The notes below the pieces were generated by a model. It searched no databases and was not told where the DNA came from. It saw nothing but the letters and a program-made list of their open reading frames with translations. Positions 14,839 through 16,110 of a stretch of 16,110 nt of DNA are shown in pieces. Source of the DNA: UBA4661 sp002405405 (lineage in GTDB: Bacteria > Bacteroidota > Ignavibacteria > Kapaibacteriales > UBA4661); assembly GCA_036847245.1 (NCBI GenBank), contig DAIUAL010000062.1, forward strand, positions 1-16,110. Reading direction: 5' to 3'. Each line of letters starts with the position of its first letter. Positions within the stretch are counted from its first letter, which is position 1. Made by a program: the position numbers and the translations under genes.

Positions 14839-15642
14839 TTAAAAAAAGGTTTCTTTGATGATAGTACAAACCCCCATTACCAAAACAAACCATCCAAATG
14901 CAGGTTTGAGTTTTGCTGCATCAACTTTTTCCGACACCTTCATACCAATAAAAACACCTCCAATAGCCAGCATTGATATTTTCGAAAGGAGGATCCAATT
15001 GATTAAAACTTCGCTACCACAACCCCAAAAACCCACTGCCGAATTTACAACAATAATAACTAATGAAGTACCTACGGCTTGTTTTATAGGCAGTTTAGCA
15101 AATACCACCAGTGCGGGAATAATCAGAAAACCGCCACCCGCACCAACAAGACCGGTTACAATACCTGCCATTATTCCTTTGAGTACAAGGGTGGAATAAC
15201 TCAAAAATAGAATATCGTTTTCATGCTGTTTGTCTTTTGTTTCTGTAGTATCTGTTTTGATCATGCTGTACGATGCTCCTATCATGAGCAGTCCAAACAG
15301 TACCATCATGAGCATACCTTTTGTTACCAAGCACGTACCAACACTTGCAACTACTTGCGGTATGGCAGACACAATAAAAGATCTTGTTAAAAAAACAGCG
15401 ATAACAGAAGGAACACCAAAAATGACAGTGGTTTTTATATGAACCAAACCTTTTGTGAGTTAAGAAATCGAACCAACAGCACTCGTAACCCCGACAACAA
15501 AGAGCGAATGGGCAGTTGCTGTTATAGGATCTACTGCAAAAAGATACACCAGTACCGGTACTGTGAGAATACTACCGCCACCGCCTATTAATCCTAGCGA
15601 AATTCCTATACAAACCGAAGCAACAAATCCAATGATTTCCAT
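14839..15642 (-). pseudogene. TauE/SafE family permease interrupted by in-frame TAA
   Basis: The frame from ATG 15642 to TAA 14839-14841 spans 267 codons plus stop, the usual size of TauE/SafE (YfcA-like) permeases, but TAA at 15462-15460 cuts it after 60 residues. The first piece has the family repeat GLIGGGGSILTVPVLVYL and ends GVTSAVGSIS. The second continues in the same frame with LTKGLVHIKTTVIFG, carries the second repeat GLVGAGGGFLIIPALVVF and the usual six or so further spans. The stop falls where the family normally has an aromatic residue, so TAT or TAC to TAA is the simplest change. These permeases move sulfite, thiosulfate, sulfoacetate or similar anions across the inner membrane. 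The gene lies upstream of the persulfide dioxygenase gene on the same strand, so the sulfite formed there is a plausible cargo. A TTG at 15447 could restart the second piece, but no ribosome site is seen. Confidence 0.82.
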
Positions 15643-15659
15643 GATATACGTACGAAGAT

Positions 15660-15688
15660 ATTGTAAAATGGGTCAAATATCGCGTCAA
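15660..15688 (-). promoter_or_regulatory. candidate sigma70-like promoter of the permease gene
   Basis: On the minus strand TTGACG (15688-15683) and TACAAT (15665-15660) are separated by exactly 17 bp, close to the ATG at 15642. The match to the sigma70 consensus is good and the leader would be only about 10 nt. Confidence 0.5.
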
Positions 15689-15710
15689 AGAAACCTGTGT
15701 ACCTTTCCTA

Positions 15711-15726
15711 TGTTGTTCTGACAACA
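15711..15726. promoter_or_regulatory. dyad in the divergent promoter region
   Basis: TGTTGT-TCTG-ACAACA is a perfect inverted repeat with 6-bp arms and a 4-bp spacer, between the start of the permease gene and the start of the sensor gene. On the plus strand TTG 15714-15716 lies 19 bp before TAATTTG, close to a Bacteroidota-type promoter but one base short. It could be an operator controlling both genes. Confidence 0.35.
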
Positions 15727-15797
15727 AAAAAACATAATTTGCCATTACAAACACATATCATGCTTGTACTACCGCCGTTGTACCATCTGCAAAATAT

Positions 15798-16110
15798 ATG
15801 AAGAATATCCGATTTACTCTTTTTGTCAAAATCATGCTCCTGGCATGTGTGCTGTTGCTGGGAACAATTATTGTCAGCGTTTTTGCAGTCTTAAGTCAAA
15901 ACGCATTAAAAGAACGAGATACCGTCAAGAGTATTGAAGTGTGGTTTTTACAAGCACGACAAGGTGATGTAGATTTCAAGATTATTTTGGCTAGTAAATA
16001 CGAAAACCGTGATGATAGTGCTATAGTAGAAGCAGACTCTATGATACTAACACTTACGCAGAATGCTCTTCGTGATGACTTACAAAAAGTTTTATCGGTG
16101 TATCGTACAC
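15798..16110 (+). CDS. membrane-anchored sensor or chemoreceptor, N-terminal part, 3' partial
   Basis: The frame from ATG 15798 stays open for 104 codons to the window edge. It begins with a short basic segment (MKNIRFTLFVK) and a hydrophobic stretch to about residue 33 that fits an uncleaved membrane anchor. It is followed by a charged, helix-rich region (ALKERDTVKSIEVWFLQARQGDVDF, then ILASKYENRDD). This is the usual start of a periplasmic four-helix-type sensor domain in methyl-accepting chemotaxis proteins, histidine kinases and PP2C- or GGDEF-type sensors. The output domain is outside the window, so the class cannot be told. It is divergent from the permease gene and does not belong to that operon. 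Confidence 0.7.
   Translation, partial: MKNIRFTLFVKIMLLACVLLLGTIIVSVFAVLSQNALKERDTVKSIEVWFLQARQGDVDFKIILASKYENRDDSAIVEADSMILTLTQNALRDDLQKVLSVYRT

Noticed and set aside
14788..14976. Plus-strand frame of 62 codons after a gttaccg leader
   Set aside because: It is mostly antisense to the permease gene, has no recognisable domain and no clear ribosome site.
14839..15447. The 202-codon and 60-codon minus-strand frames as two independent genes
   Set aside because: They are in the same frame, separated only by one TAA and four sense codons, and each holds one of the two repeats of a single TauE/SafE permease.
3853..15462. Reassigned stop codon (alternative genetic code) as explanation of the three interruptions
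   Set aside because: Each interruption uses a different stop codon, and TAA, TGA and TAG all also end other genes in the window, so no single reassignment fits. Selenocysteine at the TGA was also dismissed: no Sec-type family, and the site fits Gly or Arg.

Overview
The window (about 43-45% G+C by eye) looks like chromosomal DNA from a member of the Bacteroidota/Chlorobiota superphylum, possibly a Kapabacteria-type lineage. The main reasons are a giant secreted protein ending in a type IX secretion (Por/T9SS) sorting domain, many short lipoproteins and outer-membrane barrel proteins, and at least one Bacteroidota-like TAnnTTTG promoter element. Several other candidate promoters look sigma70-like (TTGaca, 17 bp, TAnaaT), so I do not claim a species. 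A perfect 16-bp parS centromere site at 10432-10447 argues for a chromosome, probably in its origin-proximal part.

Layout. 1-1754: 3' part of a polytopic membrane protein, ended by a strong hairpin terminator. 1836-2802 (minus): a two-gene lipoprotein operon whose second gene is Bor-like. 3137-4608 (plus): a PEGA-like lipoprotein and an outer-membrane barrel protein whose signal peptide is broken by an in-frame TAG. 4694-5251 (minus): pgsA, facing a heptamer repeat. 5610-9743 (plus): a 1377-residue T9SS metzincin protease with a TIG domain and seven fibronectin-type-III-like modules. It is followed 9 nt later by a PagL-like lipid A deacylase interrupted by an in-frame TGA. 10432-10447: parS. 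10650-11672: an RmlD-like SDR. 11760-13034: serS, with a bidirectional terminator. 13145-14578 (minus): a metallo-beta-lactamase/double-rhodanese persulfide dioxygenase-like enzyme. 14839-15642 (minus): a TauE/SafE permease interrupted by an in-frame TAA. 15798-end (plus): the start of a membrane-anchored sensor or chemoreceptor, cut by the window edge.

How the genes work together. The minus-strand pair at the right is a typical sulfide/persulfide handling cassette: the enzyme oxidises persulfide sulfur and the permease would move a sulfur oxyanion or organosulfonate. It has its own candidate promoters and a Crp/Fnr-sized dyad. The giant protease and the PagL-like gene look co-transcribed and both act at the outer surface. 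pgsA and serS are housekeeping genes.

The most unusual feature is that three separate envelope-protein genes each carry exactly one premature in-frame stop (TAG, TGA and TAA), with clear homologous coding sequence on both sides. That is either real recent gene decay or sequence error; use of all three stop codons argues against a reassigned codon.
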